Made by a program: the position numbers and the translations under genes. A DNA stretch of 64,000 nt from Taenia hydatigena (lineage: Eukaryota > Platyhelminthes > Cestoda > Cyclophyllidea > Taeniidae), in NCBI GenBank assembly GCA_036345935.2, contig JADWOT020000001.1, positions 4,194,715 through 4,258,714 of the forward strand, in the 5' to 3' direction. A model generated the notes under the pieces. It did not search any database, was not told the DNA's origin, and saw only the letters and a list, made by a program, of their open reading frames with translations. Below, piece after piece: positions 63,068 through 64,000 of the stretch (position 1 is the first letter of the stretch; the number at the start of each line of letters is the position of its first letter).

Positions 63068-63196
63068 TCAACTGTCGCAGTCGACGTGCGTCCACAGTTC
63101 ATCCTGCATCAACTCGGGATAGTCGGCGTCAACGTACACAGGAGTGTAATTCTGCACACTTGTTGTCTTCTCCTGCTGTGAAGTCCAGCTGTCCAT
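63068..63196 (-). CDS. Family 1 peptide, 42 residues, third member of the short subfamily
   Basis: The peptide is identical to the 34.1 and 46.9 kb copies except residue 16 (N for T), plus one silent AGT/AGC change at codon 3. The exon starts at 63,231 after CTGTAG, with the same upstream TAA and the same TGA that shortens the tail. A TATA box lies at 63,558-63,564 and a GTAAGG donor candidate near 63,450. The poly(A) site near 62,950 reads AATATA rather than AATAAA. The lower divergence of the exon than of its flanks argues for coding constraint. Function unknown. Confidence 0.5.
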   Translation of the reverse strand: MDSWTSQQEKTTSVQNYTPVYVDADYPELMQDELWTHVDCDS

Positions 63197-63557
63197 TGTT
63201 TTATGGCGTTAAGATACACCCACCCAACCACCTACAGAAAATAAGGCGCCAAATGAAATTTGATGCATCGTACAATCGCAACTCAGCATATTGCACCCCC
63301 AAAAATCAGCTCAAATTCATGAAACTCCTTTCTAAAATGTGTCTGACAACCTAACTCTACGCCAATTGTAATGTAGTTATGCATGTACGAAAGAACATGG
63401 AATGTGGAGGGCAAAATGCAGCTCTATTGTGTTGGAAATGCTAATCCTTACGCAGAACATGCACAAGGTAAGTGTGGAATCCCACGATGTAAAATGAATG
63501 GAACCAACCTTGGATAGCACCTGTAGTTATGAGTGTAGGACACCGTGTTCGCGGTCG

Positions 63558-63564
63558 TTATATA
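63558..63564 (-). promoter_or_regulatory. TATA box of the 63.1 kb family 1 gene
   Basis: The minus strand reads GCGTCTATATAACGACCGCG, the same form as at 33,728-33,734. Confidence 0.5.
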
Positions 63565-64000
63565 GACGCGTGAGCTTCAGCGTCATTGGCCGGCTATTGT
63601 TGGAACCCTCAGGAGGTAAATTAAGAGCGGTGGAAATTAGTAGCCAAGATGCACGCCCACTCGATCCGGTTGTAGCAGTCATTTCAGTGCACTTACCCGT
63701 GGCCCTAATGCAAGTGTTTGCAAATTGGCTCCATCGAGATATCTGTGTTTTGTTTACTAAAGCGTTCGCAGTTTTCGGTTGTTAGTTTTGAGGAATTCAT
63801 TACCACGTTGGTTTGCTATTTCACAGTAACTTGACTGAGCGGTTCAAGATATTCGTTTATTGACACTACATTTTGAGGCCACCAATGGGAAAGGTGCATT
63901 CGTAACCTCACTTTTCTGCCCCAAATTAAACTTCAAATCATTTGCAGCGTGCTTGTCGTCGTCTTCATTCAAAATTGTCTAGTGTGCAGGATTCCGCCCT

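Larger units (their letters stand above)
62580..64000 (-). repeat. Family 1 unit, direct copy of 46,380-47,790
   Basis: It is collinear with the 46.4-47.8 kb copy from the 3' flank through the coding exon and the TATA box to the upstream region, and it runs off the window end. Divergence is low in the coding exon (two differences in 129 bases) and higher in flanks (about 5 in 60 bases just upstream). Confidence 0.88.

Noticed and set aside
1..64000. Bacterial genes, phage, CRISPR array, rRNA or an intact transposon
   Set aside because: No dense coding, no Shine-Dalgarno-led gene strings, no evenly spaced short repeats, no long terminal repeats and no transposase or reverse transcriptase motifs were seen on either strand.

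Overview
The window looks like eukaryotic, probably metazoan, intergenic or multigene-family DNA. It has no bacterial-style gene packing, no rRNA or CRISPR, and no tRNA or recognisable transposon protein that I could see. Small exons carry GT-AG type signals (a TTTCTGTAG acceptor), TATA boxes and AATAAA-like poly(A) signals. A parasitic flatworm (tapeworm-like) genome is a guess from base composition and the short-exon style, not a demonstrated assignment. Nearly all open frames of 60-110 codons match what chance gives in 64 kb of this composition, so coding calls here rest on comparing repeated copies with each other.

Layout: 1-945 is an inverted copy of about 30,150-30,912 and carries a TATA-driven 88-codon ORF. 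IR1 is a large inverted repeat (945-6,118 against 10,775-15,906) around a 4.7 kb spacer built partly from old repeat fragments. 15,907-19,100 is single copy. 19,300-20,214 holds the first copy of a short-peptide exon (family 1) and a 280 bp GGT tract. 20,446-22,760 is single copy and may hold a spliced minus-strand gene. IR2 covers about 22,770-36,420 against 44,700-58,590 with interruptions. Nested inside it are two smaller inverted repeats, IR3 (36,790-37,450 against 38,360-39,000) and IR4 (39,360-40,790 against 41,630-43,210). Each of these has a family 1 exon in its spacer. 58,600-60,200 and 62,580-64,000 are further copies of the family 1 unit.

The most notable element is family 1. Seven copies of one short exon (19.4, 34.1, 37.7, 40.8, 46.9, 59.3 and 63.1 kb) predict acidic peptides of 42 or 59 residues around an almost invariant core, YTPVYVDADYP[DE]LMQ. 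Flanking codons change mostly at replacement sites. Two further small exon families repeat in the same amplicon: family 2 (MPYCY[LF]GE...DDATEEDGPSFL, 42 residues, 29.4 and 52.3 kb, relic at 6.4 kb) and a weaker family 3 (31.2, 49.5 and 60.0 kb). One 2.3 kb stretch containing a family 1 gene is nearly identical between the IR2 arms while its surroundings differ by roughly 10%, as expected from gene conversion. I recognise none of these peptides and assign no function.
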